DNA from: Nocardioides okcheonensis
Lineage (GTDB): Bacteria; Actinomycetota; Actinomycetes; Propionibacteriales; Nocardioidaceae
Reading direction: 5' to 3'
Length of the DNA: 64,000 nucleotides
NCBI RefSeq assembly: GCF_020991065.1
Contig: NZ_CP087710.1
Location: forward strand, 1,860,001-1,924,000
Shown piece by piece: positions 8,712 through 16,691 of the stretch; the stretch's first letter is position 1; every line of letters begins with the position of its first letter. The position numbers and the translations under genes were made by a program. Below the pieces are notes generated by a model. The model was not told the origin of the DNA. It made no database searches and saw only the letters and a list, made by a program, of their open reading frames with translations.

Positions 8712-8741
8712 GACGACACCACGTTCCTGAGGGGAGACGGC

Positions 8742-10211
8742 ATGGCGACCACCGTGCTCGTGATCGGCAGCGGCTTCGGCGGCCAGCTGGCCGCGATGAC
8801 CCTGCTGCGCCGCGGCCTCGACGTGACGATCCTCGAGCGGCGCGACTTCATGGGCGGCACCTGGTGCCAGAACTCCTACCCCGGTGCGGCCGTCGACGTC
8901 CCGTCCCCGCTCTACTCGATCGCCTCCGAGCCGTGGCCCTGGACCCAGATGTACGCCGACCAGGCCGAGCTGAGCGCCTACACCGAGCACGTCATCGACA
9001 CCCACCGGCTCCGCGAGCGCACCGTCCTCGGAGCCGAGGTCGTGGCAGCGGAGTGGGACGGCGAGCAGTGGTGCGTGCGGACCCGCGACGGCGCCGAGCA
9101 CCGCGCCCGCTTCCTCGTCAACGCGACCGGGCCGCTCAGCAGCCCGGTCGTCCCCGACTTCCCAGGTCTCGCCGACTTCGCGGGCGCCGCCTTCCACACC
9201 AACGGCTGGGACCACGGCGTCGACCTCGCGGGCGCACGGGTCGCCGTGGTCGGGTCGGGGGCGAGCGCCGCGCAGGTCGTCCCGGCGATCCAGCCACAGG
9301 TGGGTGCGCTCCACGTCTTCCAGCGCACGCCCCACTGGGTGCTCCCCCGCCACGACCACGTGTTCACGCCGTGGCAGCGCCGGCTGCTGAGGCTGCGCCC
9401 CCTGCAGCGGGCGCTGCGGACCGCCATCTACTGGCGCCTCGAGACCCGCGTGATCGGCTTCAAGCACAGCCGCTGGCTGCTGCGACGGGTCGCACAGCGC
9501 GCCGCGCTGCGGCACATCGAGGCGCAGGTGCCCGACCCCGTGCTGCGGGCGCAGGTGACGCCGGACTACACGCTCGGCTGCAAGCGGGTGATCCTCTCCG
9601 ACACCCTCTATCCCGCGCTCGCCGCGCCCAACACCACGCTGCACGACCGCCACGACGGCATCGACCACTTCGACGCGACCGGCGTCGTCACCGCCTCCGG
9701 CGAGCACCTCGACCTCGACGTGGTGGTCTTCTCCACCGGCTACGACGCCACCGACGGCCTGGTCGCCCACGACGTCCGCGGACGCGACGGCGTACGCCTG
9801 GCCGACGTGTGGCACGACTTCCCGCGGGCCTACCTCGGCACCACGGTCCCCGGCTTCCCCAACTTCTTCGTCGTCACCGGCCCCAACACCGGGATCGGCC
9901 ACACCAGCGCCATCTTCGTCATCGAGTCGCAGATGGAGTACCTCGTGCGCGCCATCGGCGCGGTGGCCGACACCCCCGGCGCCCGCATCGAGGTCACCGC
10001 CGAGGCGGAGGAGGCGTACACCTCGATGATCCACCGGGAGATGGAGGGGACGGTGTGGCACGACGGCGGCTGCACGTCGTGGTACCAGTCGCGCTCGGGC
10101 CGCGTGGTCGCGATGTTCCCCGGCTTCTCCTTCTCCTTCCGCCGCCTCGCGCGACGGTTCCACCCCGAGCACCACACGATCAGCACGGCCGACGAGAGGA
10201 TCCCCGCATGA
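8742..10211 (+). CDS. Flavin-dependent (Baeyer-Villiger type) monooxygenase
   Basis: The 489-residue product has an FAD-binding GSGFGG (residues 9-14), a second nucleotide-binding VVGSGASAAQ for NADPH, and FAGAAFHTNGWD (about residues 146-157), which exactly fits the Baeyer-Villiger fingerprint FxGxxxHxxxW(P/D). Such enzymes insert oxygen next to a ketone carbonyl to give an ester or lactone. The SDR follows with ATGA overlap and a hydrolase follows that, so a route of alcohol to ketone to ester to acid plus alcohol is plausible. The substrate is unknown. EthA-like prodrug-activating enzymes belong to the same family. Confidence 0.88.
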   Translation: MATTVLVIGSGFGGQLAAMTLLRRGLDVTILERRDFMGGTWCQNSYPGAAVDVPSPLYSIASEPWPWTQMYADQAELSAYTEHVIDTHRLRERTVLGAEVVAAEWDGEQWCVRTRDGAEHRARFLVNATGPLSSPVVPDFPGLADFAGAAFHTNGWDHGVDLAGARVAVVGSGASAAQVVPAIQPQVGALHVFQRTPHWVLPRHDHVFTPWQRRLLRLRPLQRALRTAIYWRLETRVIGFKHSRWLLRRVAQRAALRHIEAQVPDPVLRAQVTPDYTLGCKRVILSDTLYPALAAPNTTLHDRHDGIDHFDATGVVTASGEHLDLDVVVFSTGYDATDGLVAHDVRGRDGVRLADVWHDFPRAYLGTTVPGFPNFFVVTGPNTGIGHTSAIFVIESQMEYLVRAIGAVADTPGARIEVTAEAEEAYTSMIHREMEGTVWHDGGCTSWYQSRSGRVVAMFPGFSFSFRRLARRFHPEHHTISTADERIPA

Positions 10212-11047
10212 AGCACCTCGACGACAAGGTCGCCGCCGTCACCGGCGCCGGCTCCGGCATCGGCCGCGCGCTCGCCCTGCACCTGGCCGACCAGGGCTGC
10301 CGCCTCGCGCTCTCCGACGTGTCGGCCGACGGGCTCGCGGAGACGGAGCGGCTGCTCTCCGGTCGGGCGCGCGCGGTGACGACCGCGGTCGTGGACGTCG
10401 CCGACGAGGAGGCGGTGGGCGCGTGGGCCGACGCGGTCGTCGCCGACCACGGGCGCGCCAACCTCGTCGTCAACAACGCCGGCGTCGCGCTCTCGGGCAC
10501 CGTGATGTCGCTGTCCACCGACGACTACCGCTGGATCATGGGCATCAACTTCTGGGGCGTCGTGCACGGCACGAAGGCCTTCCTCCCGCACCTCGAGGCG
10601 TCCGGCGAGGGCCACGTCGTCAACATCTCGAGCGTCTTCGGGCTCACCGCCCAGCCGTTGATGAGCGGCTACAACGCCAGCAAGTTCGCGGTGCGCGGCT
10701 TCACCGAGTCGCTGCGCCAGGACCTCGAGCTGACCGGTTCGCGCGTGAGCGCCACCTGCGTCCACCCCGGCGGCATCAAGACCAACATCGCCCGCTCGGC
10801 TCGCGTCGACGGCAGCGTCGCCGGCGCCGCCGGCAAGCCGTCGGACGCGGCGACGAAGGAGTTCGAGAAGTCCTTCATCACCACGCCGGCCAGGGCCGCA
10901 GAGGTGATCGTCGAGGGCGTGCGGAAGAACAAGCGGCGGGTGCTGATCGGCCCCGACGCCCGGGTCTTCGACGCGATGGCGCGGCTCGCGCCGACCGGCT
11001 ACCAGCGCCTGATCACCGGCGTCGTGCGCTCGCGGGGCGGCAGGTGA
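10208..11047 (+). CDS. Short-chain dehydrogenase/reductase
   Basis: The 279-residue product is a classical SDR with the cofactor motif TGAGSGIG (residues 12-19), NNAG, and a catalytic Ser plus YNASK. It likely interconverts an alcohol and a ketone with NAD(P). Its ATG overlaps the monooxygenase stop (ATGA), so the two are translationally coupled. The C-terminal region (residues 240 onward, KNKRRVLIGPDARVFD) resembles SDRs found next to flavin monooxygenases in Nocardioides and Mycobacterium. Substrate not known. Confidence 0.9.
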   Translation: MKHLDDKVAAVTGAGSGIGRALALHLADQGCRLALSDVSADGLAETERLLSGRARAVTTAVVDVADEEAVGAWADAVVADHGRANLVVNNAGVALSGTVMSLSTDDYRWIMGINFWGVVHGTKAFLPHLEASGEGHVVNISSVFGLTAQPLMSGYNASKFAVRGFTESLRQDLELTGSRVSATCVHPGGIKTNIARSARVDGSVAGAAGKPSDAATKEFEKSFITTPARAAEVIVEGVRKNKRRVLIGPDARVFDAMARLAPTGYQRLITGVVRSRGGR

Positions 11048-11922
11048 GCGGGCTCGCGGGGCGCCTGTACGCCGCGGCGACCCGCGCCGAGGCGAGGGCG
11101 TACGGCCTGCGCGAGCGCACCATCGACGTCGGCGACGCCCGGCTCGCCGTCCTCGAGGGCGGACCGGTCGACGCGCCGCCGGTCGTGCTGCTCCACGGCT
11201 ACTCCGCCGACCGCGTGGTGTGGGTGCGCTTCGCCCGACACCTGCTGAAGGACCACCGCGTCGTGGTGCCCGACCTCGCCGGCCACGGCGCGTCCGGCTT
11301 CACGAGCGGCATCGGCTACTCGGCGCCCGCGCAGGCGCGACGGGTCGTGGCGGTCCTCGACCACCTCGGGATCGACCGCGCCCACGTCGCGGGCAACTCG
11401 ATGGGCGGCTTCGTCGCCGCGACCCTCGCCGTCGACCACCCCGACCGGGTGGCGTCGCTGCTGCTGAGCGACGCGGTCGGGGTCACCCAGCCCGAGCCGA
11501 GCGACGCCGAGCTGCTCTTCCGGCAGGGGCGCAACCCGTTCCTGCTCGACAGCGTGGCCGACTTCCCCGACTTCTACGCCATGACCATGGCGAAGCCGCC
11601 GTTCCTGCCGGGCTTCCTGCGCGCCGCCGTCGCCGCCGACTACGTCGCGCGCCGCGACCGGCTCGAGGAGGTCTTCCGCGACTTCTACGGCGTCGCGACG
11701 CTCGACGACCGGCTCGGCGAGGTCCACGCGCCGACGCTGGTGATGTGGGGCGAGGAGGACCGGCTGGTCCACCCGTCGACGGCGCGGGTGTGGACGACCG
11801 GCATCGCCGGCGCGCGCTCGGTGACGTACCCCGGCGTGGGGCACATGCCGATGCTCGAGGTGCCCGGGCTGAGCGTCGCGGACTACCGGGCCTTCCTGTC
11901 GCGGGTCAGCCGAGGGGGCTGA
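11044..11922 (+). CDS. Alpha/beta hydrolase
   Basis: The 292-residue product has the oxyanion-loop HGYSADR, the nucleophile elbow GNSMGG, an acidic residue in MWGEEDRLV and the catalytic His in GVGHMPMLE. The GTG start overlaps the SDR stop (GTGA), making it the third gene of the cassette. It probably hydrolyses the ester or lactone made by the monooxygenase; this is inferred from order. Its last 17 bases overlap the end of the convergent kinase gene. Confidence 0.9.
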   Translation: MSGLAGRLYAAATRAEARAYGLRERTIDVGDARLAVLEGGPVDAPPVVLLHGYSADRVVWVRFARHLLKDHRVVVPDLAGHGASGFTSGIGYSAPAQARRVVAVLDHLGIDRAHVAGNSMGGFVAATLAVDHPDRVASLLLSDAVGVTQPEPSDAELLFRQGRNPFLLDSVADFPDFYAMTMAKPPFLPGFLRAAVAADYVARRDRLEEVFRDFYGVATLDDRLGEVHAPTLVMWGEEDRLVHPSTARVWTTGIAGARSVTYPGVGHMPMLEVPGLSVADYRAFLSRVSRGG

Positions 11923-12496
11923 GCACGACGTCGGCGAGGTCCAGCGGGCGCTGCTCCGCGGCGTAGGCGTGGCCCTCCGGCACCCACTTGGTGCGCCACA
12001 GGTCGAGCTCGGCGTCGTCGTCGCCCTGCTCGGTGTTGCGCGCGACCGCGCGGACGCCGGCGGCGTCGGGGTCCAGGTCGATCCAGACGGTGAGGTCGAA
12101 CCAGCCGCGGGTGCGCCCGCCGAGCAGCCGGATCCCCTCGACCAGCAGGACCGACGGCATGGGCTGGTCCTCGGTGCCGGTCTCACCGCCCCACCAGCGG
12201 TAGTCGTAGCGGAGCCGCTCGGCCCCGTCGCGCGCGCTCCGCACCACCGCCTCGATCGCCGGCCAGTCGTGCTGCTCCCACATCCCCGCGCCCGGCCCGC
12301 AGGTCGTCGCGTAGAAGGAGTCGGTGCCGACCACCTGGTCGGGGTCGAGGCCGAGGTCGGCCGCGAGCCTCGCCGCCAGCGTCGACTTCCCGGCTCCCCC
12401 GTGGCCGCTGATCCCGACGACCGGGGGTCGGTCGAGCCGGTCGGCGAGGTCGCACACCCGCGCCAGGAGGTCGTCGTACGTCTCTCGGGTCGTCAT
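11906..12496 (-). CDS. Uridine kinase-like P-loop kinase
   Basis: The 196-residue product has a Walker A GHGGAGKST (about residues 28-36), a substrate loop DSFYATTCGPG and a DLTVWIDLDP strand. This is the fold of uridine/pantothenate-type kinases and related nucleoside kinases. The family often shows up in actinobacteria without a proven substrate. It stands alone, convergent with and overlapping the hydrolase gene. The ATG at 12496 gives the expected P-loop position. Confidence 0.8.
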   Translation of the reverse strand: MTTRETYDDLLARVCDLADRLDRPPVVGISGHGGAGKSTLAARLAADLGLDPDQVVGTDSFYATTCGPGAGMWEQHDWPAIEAVVRSARDGAERLRYDYRWWGGETGTEDQPMPSVLLVEGIRLLGGRTRGWFDLTVWIDLDPDAAGVRAVARNTEQGDDDAELDLWRTKWVPEGHAYAAEQRPLDLADVVLSPLG

Positions 12497-12579
12497 CGCG
12501 CGCCATCGTGGCAGCCGGGAGCCGGGTGTCGCACCGCAATTGCCTCGCTTGCGACGTCGCGCTCGCGGATGATCGGCGG

Positions 12580-13365
12580 ATGGACGACGAGGACTACGCC
12601 CGGGAGCTGTTCGCGATCCTGACCCGCCCGCTCGACCCCGACGAGCCGCGCGACACCTACGGCACAGGAGCCGACGGGATCGACCGGCACGACGGGTTCG
12701 GGACCGAGATCGTCGTGACAGCCGTCGCGGCCGTGCCCGGTCCGTACGGCTCGCAGCTCGAGGTGGCCTTCCGTCTCGGTGTCCCGCCCGGGACCGACGC
12801 GCCGGCCGAGGGCGTCTTCCACCTGCCACTGGCGCAGGAGTGGCGTGAGGCCCAGGGCTACCGCGGGCCGGCGACGTACGCGCCGGACGTGGCACGCGCC
12901 ACCGAGCAGGCCGCCGGTCGGCTCGCGAGGAGCCACCGGGACGCGAGGGCGCTGCCCCCGCTGCCGGACCGCGACGCGCAGGCCGCCCTGCTGCGCGCGG
13001 TGTTCGAGCCCGAGTGGGAGGTCGAGGTCGAGGACGACGGCGTCGTGGAGCTCCGCCGTGAGGGGCAAGCGGTCACGATCCTGGTGACGGCCGAGCAGTG
13101 GGAGCAGGTCGTGGCGCGCCACGGTCCCCGTCGCGCCTGGTTGTCCGAGCACTTCTCGGAACTGCTCGCCTCGGGGAGCCGGGACGACCGCTACCTGGTG
13201 TTCTGGGAGGGCGACCTGGTGAAGTCGGTGCGGGCCGAGCTGCCGCCGGTCAGCGGGTCGACGCGCAACCTCAACGCGGCGCGTGCGCGGGGACCCGTCG
13301 CGGGCGCGAACTGGTTCGCCTACGCCCCCGGCACCGAGCCGCCGACCGACGACCCCCGCGCGTAG
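12580..13365 (+). CDS. Hypothetical protein
   Basis: I do not recognise this 261-residue protein. It is acidic, has no signal peptide or membrane segment, and shows two sections: residues about 1-135 (VVTAVAAVPGPYGSQLEV strand region) and about 135-230 (EVEVEDDGVVELRREG and EQVVARHG). The start at 12580 is chosen because GATGAT ends six bases before the ATG; the frame is open further upstream. Its 3' end overlaps tspO on the other strand by 46 bases. Confidence 0.7.
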   Translation: MDDEDYARELFAILTRPLDPDEPRDTYGTGADGIDRHDGFGTEIVVTAVAAVPGPYGSQLEVAFRLGVPPGTDAPAEGVFHLPLAQEWREAQGYRGPATYAPDVARATEQAAGRLARSHRDARALPPLPDRDAQAALLRAVFEPEWEVEVEDDGVVELRREGQAVTILVTAEQWEQVVARHGPRRAWLSEHFSELLASGSRDDRYLVFWEGDLVKSVRAELPPVSGSTRNLNAARARGPVAGANWFAYAPGTEPPTDDPRA

Positions 13366-13811
13366 GCGAACGCCAGCGCGGTCGCGACGGTGAGCCAGAG
13401 GGCGTACGGCACGAGCGCGACGCCGCCCCACACCCCGATCCGGCCGACGACCACCACCAGCACCCAGGTCAGCGCGGCCGCACCCGTCAGACAGGCGGCG
13501 GCGCCGAGGAGCTGGTGCGGGACGTAGAACAGCCACGCCCAGCCGAGCGCGAGGGCGACCGAGACGGCGAGCACCCCGACCGCCGGCCACGCCTGACCGG
13601 CCGTCGCGGCGCGGACCGTGGTCAGGCCCACCACCAGCAGGAGCAGGAAGTTCAACGGCCACATCACGCCGAAGACGACGTCGGGAGGCTGGAACGACGG
13701 CTTCGGGAGCGCGGCGTACCAGCCCGGGTCGTGGCCGTTCCACGCGTTCGCGAGGCCGGCGAAGGCCACCACCAGCGCGAGCCACGCCACCGTCGGCGCC
13801 CACGTCGTCAC
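13320..13811 (-). CDS. TspO/MBR family tryptophan-rich sensory protein
   Basis: The 163-residue product has five predicted membrane helices and the family motif WYAALPKPSFQPPD-VFG-MWP-N, plus the Trp-rich GWAWLFYVPHQ. Bacterial TspO proteins bind porphyrins and sterol-like ligands and respond to light or oxygen. Its start overlaps the stop of the gene at 13808-14188 (ATGA), so the two are probably co-transcribed. Heme genes lie 19 kb away, but no direct link is visible. Confidence 0.9.
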   Translation of the reverse strand: MTTWAPTVAWLALVVAFAGLANAWNGHDPGWYAALPKPSFQPPDVVFGVMWPLNFLLLLVVGLTTVRAATAGQAWPAVGVLAVSVALALGWAWLFYVPHQLLGAAACLTGAAALTWVLVVVVGRIGVWGGVALVPYALWLTVATALAFAYARGSSVGGSVPGA

Positions 13812-14188
13812 GCCGCGCCCGCTTCCGCGAGGAAGGCACGGACGGCTGCGTCGAACGCGTGCACCGAACCGCCGAGGTCATCCAGCGCCCCCGCTCCCAT
13901 CGCCTCGCGCCAGTCGCCGCCGGCGTCGCGAGCGAGGAGCACGGGCGCACCGGTACGGGCGACGGCGGCGCGCAGGTCGTCGTCGAGCTCGTCGAGGTGC
14001 AGCACCCGGATCGGGACCGGGAGCCGGGCGACCATCGCGTCCCACTCGGGCTTGCGGCGCACCCGCGCGTGGGTGATGTCGCACAACCCGCAGTGCCGGG
14101 TGCCGCGGACCTTGCCCCAGGCGTAGGACAGCTCGCCCATCAGGCTGCCCTCCGCGTCGTAGACGCCGACGAGCTCGGAGACCGTCAT
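13808..14188 (-). CDS. Hypothetical protein with HCGLCDITH motif
   Basis: This 126-residue protein has no family I can name. It has a Cys/His cluster HCGLCDITH at about residues 32-40, with a preceding conserved-looking GELSYAWGKVRGT, and a C-terminal half (VLLARDAGGDWREAMGAG) that looks thioredoxin-like in layout. The CxxC pair could bind metal or act in redox chemistry. It is expressed from a leaderless-type promoter (14195-14200) and coupled to tspO by overlap. Confidence 0.75.
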   Translation of the reverse strand: MTVSELVGVYDAEGSLMGELSYAWGKVRGTRHCGLCDITHARVRRKPEWDAMVARLPVPIRVLHLDELDDDLRAAVARTGAPVLLARDAGGDWREAMGAGALDDLGGSVHAFDAAVRAFLAEAGAA

Positions 14189-14194
14189 GCGACG

Positions 14195-14200
14195 ACGCTA
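14195..14200 (-). promoter_or_regulatory. -10 hexamer, leaderless geometry (gene 13808-14188)
   Basis: TAGCGT on the minus strand ends six bases before the ATG at 14188 and supports that start. Confidence 0.6.
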
Positions 14201-14206
14201 CCGGCC

Positions 14207-14225
14207 CACGCCCACTGCGCTCCCC
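14207..14225. repeat. 19-bp direct repeat, copy 1 (att-like)
   Basis: CACGCCCACTGCGCTCCCC here is identical to 15088-15106. The two copies bracket one gene, and the second copy contains the last six bases of the tRNA-Gln gene. This is the layout left by site-specific integration at a tRNA 3' end, but no integrase is present. Confidence 0.7.
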
Positions 14226-14230
14226 TGCCG

Positions 14231-15046
14231 TCAGACTCGTGCGCGGCGAGGCCCCGACCGTGCCCCGACCAGGAGCCCGAGCTCGTCCGGCGACGCGATG
14301 CTGATGCGCTCGTCCACGAGGCTGAGCAGGCGCACCGGTCGTTCGGTGGCCGCGGCTGCGGCCACCTTGTGATGGCCGTCCAGCAGGAAGTGGGTGAGCA
14401 CCCAGTGCTCGTAGTAGTCGTGCCCTTCGTCCATCGCGGGCTGGATGACGTCGAGGAGCGAGTAGGCAACTGCCGTGGGCAACGTCGCACGTGAGTTCTT
14501 GTCGTACTCGGCGACACGGTCGTCGTCGTTCCACGAGGGCGGAACCATGGGCACGATGAACTCGTACAGGTGTTGCTCCGGTCCTACCGGCGTCTCGAAC
14601 GACCGGTAGTAGGGCGTGGCCGGGTCCTCCGGTGAGCCGACGACAGGGTCCACGCCCCACGTAGCGACCTGTTCGTGACTGAAGTAGTCGAACCTGCTGC
14701 CCGGCGTCACGAGTTGAGGCGTCAGATCGAGCAGGAGCGCCGAGTACTGCGACTTCGGCAGCACCTTCCCGTAGGCCCGGAGGACATCTGCCTCAACCGC
14801 TCCCAGCCCCGCGTTGAGCCGCTCGTTCACCACCTCCAGGTCGGCGCGGTCCGGCTCGCTCATCCGCTTGAGGAGAGCGGGGCAGGTCCCGCACCACAGG
14901 CCCAGCTCGAAGACCGGAGCTCCGCGCAGCGTCAGTCGTCGCGGAGGGAACGCCGTCCCCGGCGCAGGCGCCGGTGTCGGCACGGCGACTGCTGCGCGCT
15001 TCTCCCGCACACCCAGGGAGATGCTCCGCTTCGCGTCAACGATCAC
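14231..15046 (-). CDS. Hypothetical protein with DGHHK (ParB/sulfiredoxin-like) motif
   Basis: I do not recognise the family of this 271-residue protein. Near the C-terminus HFLLDGHHKVAAAA, followed by a hydrophobic strand, recalls the DGxHR nucleotide-binding signature of ParB/sulfiredoxin-like domains. An N-terminal part has GLWCGTCPALLKR. The GTG start is supported by TACGGT ending six bases upstream (15053-15058). It lies alone between two 19-bp direct repeats and next to tRNA-Gln, so it may be cargo of a former small mobile element. By eye its base use is slightly less extreme than that of its neighbours. Confidence 0.7.
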   Translation of the reverse strand: MIVDAKRSISLGVREKRAAVAVPTPAPAPGTAFPPRRLTLRGAPVFELGLWCGTCPALLKRMSEPDRADLEVVNERLNAGLGAVEADVLRAYGKVLPKSQYSALLLDLTPQLVTPGSRFDYFSHEQVATWGVDPVVGSPEDPATPYYRSFETPVGPEQHLYEFIVPMVPPSWNDDDRVAEYDKNSRATLPTAVAYSLLDVIQPAMDEGHDYYEHWVLTHFLLDGHHKVAAAAATERPVRLLSLVDERISIASPDELGLLVGARSGPRRARV

Positions 15047-15087
15047 GGTCAGACCGTAGGCGACACGCGGCCCACCGGGCGCCGCCT

Positions 15088-15106
15088 CACGCCCACTGCG
15101 CTCCCC
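15088..15106. repeat. 19-bp direct repeat, copy 2, overlapping the tRNA-Gln 3' end
   Basis: This matches 14207-14225 exactly. Bases 15101-15106 belong to the tRNA acceptor stem and discriminator base. Confidence 0.7.
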
Positions 15107-15179
15107 GGGTAGGAGTCGAACCTACGTCGCTAGTCCTGATTCAAAGTCAGGCGGGCCCTGCCGGCAGACCAACCGGGGA
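15101..15179 (-). tRNA. tRNA-Gln (anticodon TTG)
   Basis: Read on the minus strand, the acceptor arms TCCCCGG and CCGGGGA pair over 7 bp. The anticodon arm is CCTGA-CTTTGAA-TCAGG, giving anticodon TTG (codon CAA). The T-arm is GTAGG-TTCGACT-CCTAC. The D-stem (GGTC/GGCC) contains a T-G pair and the variable region is about 9 bases, which is unusual for Gln and makes the gene 79 bases. CCA is not encoded. Its 5' half is copied in the repeats just upstream of it. Confidence 0.82.
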
Positions 15180-15337
15180 TAGGTGACCAAGCCTAGGGCC
15201 CGCCTCGGGGCGGGACTGCCGAGACCCGGCAGACCAACCGGGGAAAGGTGGCCAAGCCCAGGGGCCCGCCTCGGGGCGGGACCGCCGAGACCCGGCAGAC
15301 CAACCGGGGAAAGGTGGCCAAGCCCAGGGGCCCGCCC
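15167..15337. repeat. 65-66 bp tandem repeat containing copies of the tRNA-Gln 5' half
   Basis: Units start at 15167, 15232 and 15298 (GACCAACCGGGG), the last one partial. The first unit overlaps the acceptor and D-arm of tRNA-Gln; the others carry a near copy of that 5' half. Complete units also hold a CCCGCC-TCGG-GGCGGG hairpin. They lie upstream of the tRNA. Confidence 0.8.
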
Positions 15338-15343
15338 CGGGAC

Positions 15344-15383
15344 GTCATGGGAACCGGCGGTTCGGACCGCCGGTTCCCATGAC
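15344..15383. terminator. Perfect 18-bp hairpin with TCGG loop
   Basis: Bases 15344-15361 pair with 15366-15383 without mismatch around a tetraloop. It separates the tRNA/repeat region from the next plus-strand gene. No T-tract follows. Confidence 0.6.
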
Positions 15384-15409
15384 CTCCGGTTGCAGGCGCG
15401 GACGCCGCG

Positions 15410-15910
15410 GTGTCAGATGAGCGGGTGAACGGAGGCGGGGTGCTGATGGCCGTGGCTGCCGCCATGGTGGTGGGCGGTCTGGGATGGATCGCCGTCGAGA
15501 CCGCGGTGACCGGCGACAACCCGACGACCACCGAGCCGGGTGACAGCTCTCGGGTCGCGTTCCTCGACCGAGGTGACTGCTTCGACGCCGGGCCGACGTT
15601 CGACGAGGACGTCGACGTGACGGTCCTCGGGTGCGACGGGTCGCACGACTCCGAGGTGGTGTGGACCGACAGCTTCGACACCTACGGGAGCGAGGGCGAC
15701 GCCGCCGTCGCCGAGGCGCGCGACGAGGCCGACGACGAGTGCCGCGACCGGTTCGCCGCCTACCTCGCAGACCTGCCCGCGGGCGCCGACGTCGAGCTGC
15801 GCCCCTACCTCGGCGACGGCAGCCACCACGTCCGCGACCACGGCGCGGACGGGAGGAGCTGGACGGTGGCGTGCGTGGCGTGGAGCGCCGACGGCCGCTT
15901 CGGCGGCTGA
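15410..15910 (+). CDS. Membrane-anchored septum-formation-domain-like protein
   Basis: The 166-residue product has one N-terminal membrane helix (about residues 12-30) and an exported domain with four Cys residues in the spacing FLDRGDCFD, VLGCDGSHDSEV, DECRDRFA, SWTVACVAW. This pattern matches the actinobacterial septum formation domain found in small anchored proteins. The role is not established. GTG at 15410 is used; GTG at 15425 would also keep the helix. It converges on the next gene with a 13-base gap. Confidence 0.7.
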   Translation: MSDERVNGGGVLMAVAAAMVVGGLGWIAVETAVTGDNPTTTEPGDSSRVAFLDRGDCFDAGPTFDEDVDVTVLGCDGSHDSEVVWTDSFDTYGSEGDAAVAEARDEADDECRDRFAAYLADLPAGADVELRPYLGDGSHHVRDHGADGRSWTVACVAWSADGRFGG

Positions 15911-15923
15911 GGCCCGCGCGCCG

Positions 15924-16649
15924 TCACCTCGCCCAGGCCCGCCGACTCGCGATGGCGAACACCGCGGGGTCGAAGTTCACGCCGTCGAGCGTGGAGATCT
16001 CGCCGTCGAGGACGACGGGCCCGCGGTGGAACCGGCCGGCGGACGGCCGCAGGACGACCGTACGCGCGTGCCACGCGCCGTCGCACGGGATGTCGAGGTG
16101 CGTCGAGGCGAAGGTGGAGCCGTCGTCCTGGCTCGCCGCGACGAAGAAGCCCTGCAGCACCCACGGCTCGTCGCACCGGCCGACGACCCGGGCGCGGATC
16201 GTCCCGCGGTCGTGGTCGACGCGGCTCGGCAGGACCACCCGCGCGCCGGGGCGTACGTAGACGCTGCCCGCGGTCCGGATCTCGTCGACCGGCGAGCCGG
16301 TGGCGGCGTCGACGAGGGCCACGCGGGCGAGCACGGTCGCGCGGCCGGGGTGGAAGCCCTCGTAGCTGGACCACGTCACGACGTGCCACTCGCCGTCGCA
16401 CACCGGCAGCGTCGGCTGCAGGCTCTCCGGCGAGGTGAAGTCCTGGACGAAGGTGAGCCCGACCTCGGCGACGCGAAGTCCGGGGCGGCAGCTGACCCGG
16501 AGGGTGCCGCGGAAGGTGTCGAACTGGCCCTCGAACGCCTGGCCCTGGACCCGGACCTCGCCCGGCGGGTCCTGCGCGGTGCCGGGAGGCGCGCCGAGGA
16601 GCAGCGCCGCGAGGGTGGCGAGCAACGAGCCGACGACGATCCTGCGCAT
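15924..16649 (-). CDS. Secreted protein of unknown function with two repeated beta domains
   Basis: The 241-residue product has a signal peptide (MRRIVVGSLLATLAALLLGA, cleavage near residue 25). It then has two copies of a roughly 100-residue unit. Each begins with a strand pattern around RGT(L/I)R, and each contains CDGEWHV or CDGAWHA followed by a run ending in PGRA or HRGP. The Cys pairs could form one disulfide per unit. The duplication suggests an extracellular binding protein. I do not recognise the family. Confidence 0.75.
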   Translation of the reverse strand: MRRIVVGSLLATLAALLLGAPPGTAQDPPGEVRVQGQAFEGQFDTFRGTLRVSCRPGLRVAEVGLTFVQDFTSPESLQPTLPVCDGEWHVVTWSSYEGFHPGRATVLARVALVDAATGSPVDEIRTAGSVYVRPGARVVLPSRVDHDRGTIRARVVGRCDEPWVLQGFFVAASQDDGSTFASTHLDIPCDGAWHARTVVLRPSAGRFHRGPVVLDGEISTLDGVNFDPAVFAIASRRAWAR

Positions 16650-16691
16650 GGCGTCCCCCTGAGGTCGTGGTCAGACCGCTCTGGCACGCAG

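Noticed and set aside
14231..15106. Complete integrative element or phage remnant at the tRNA
   Set aside because: No integrase, excisionase or phage gene is present. Only the direct repeats and one gene support an insertion, so it is reported as a hypothesis.
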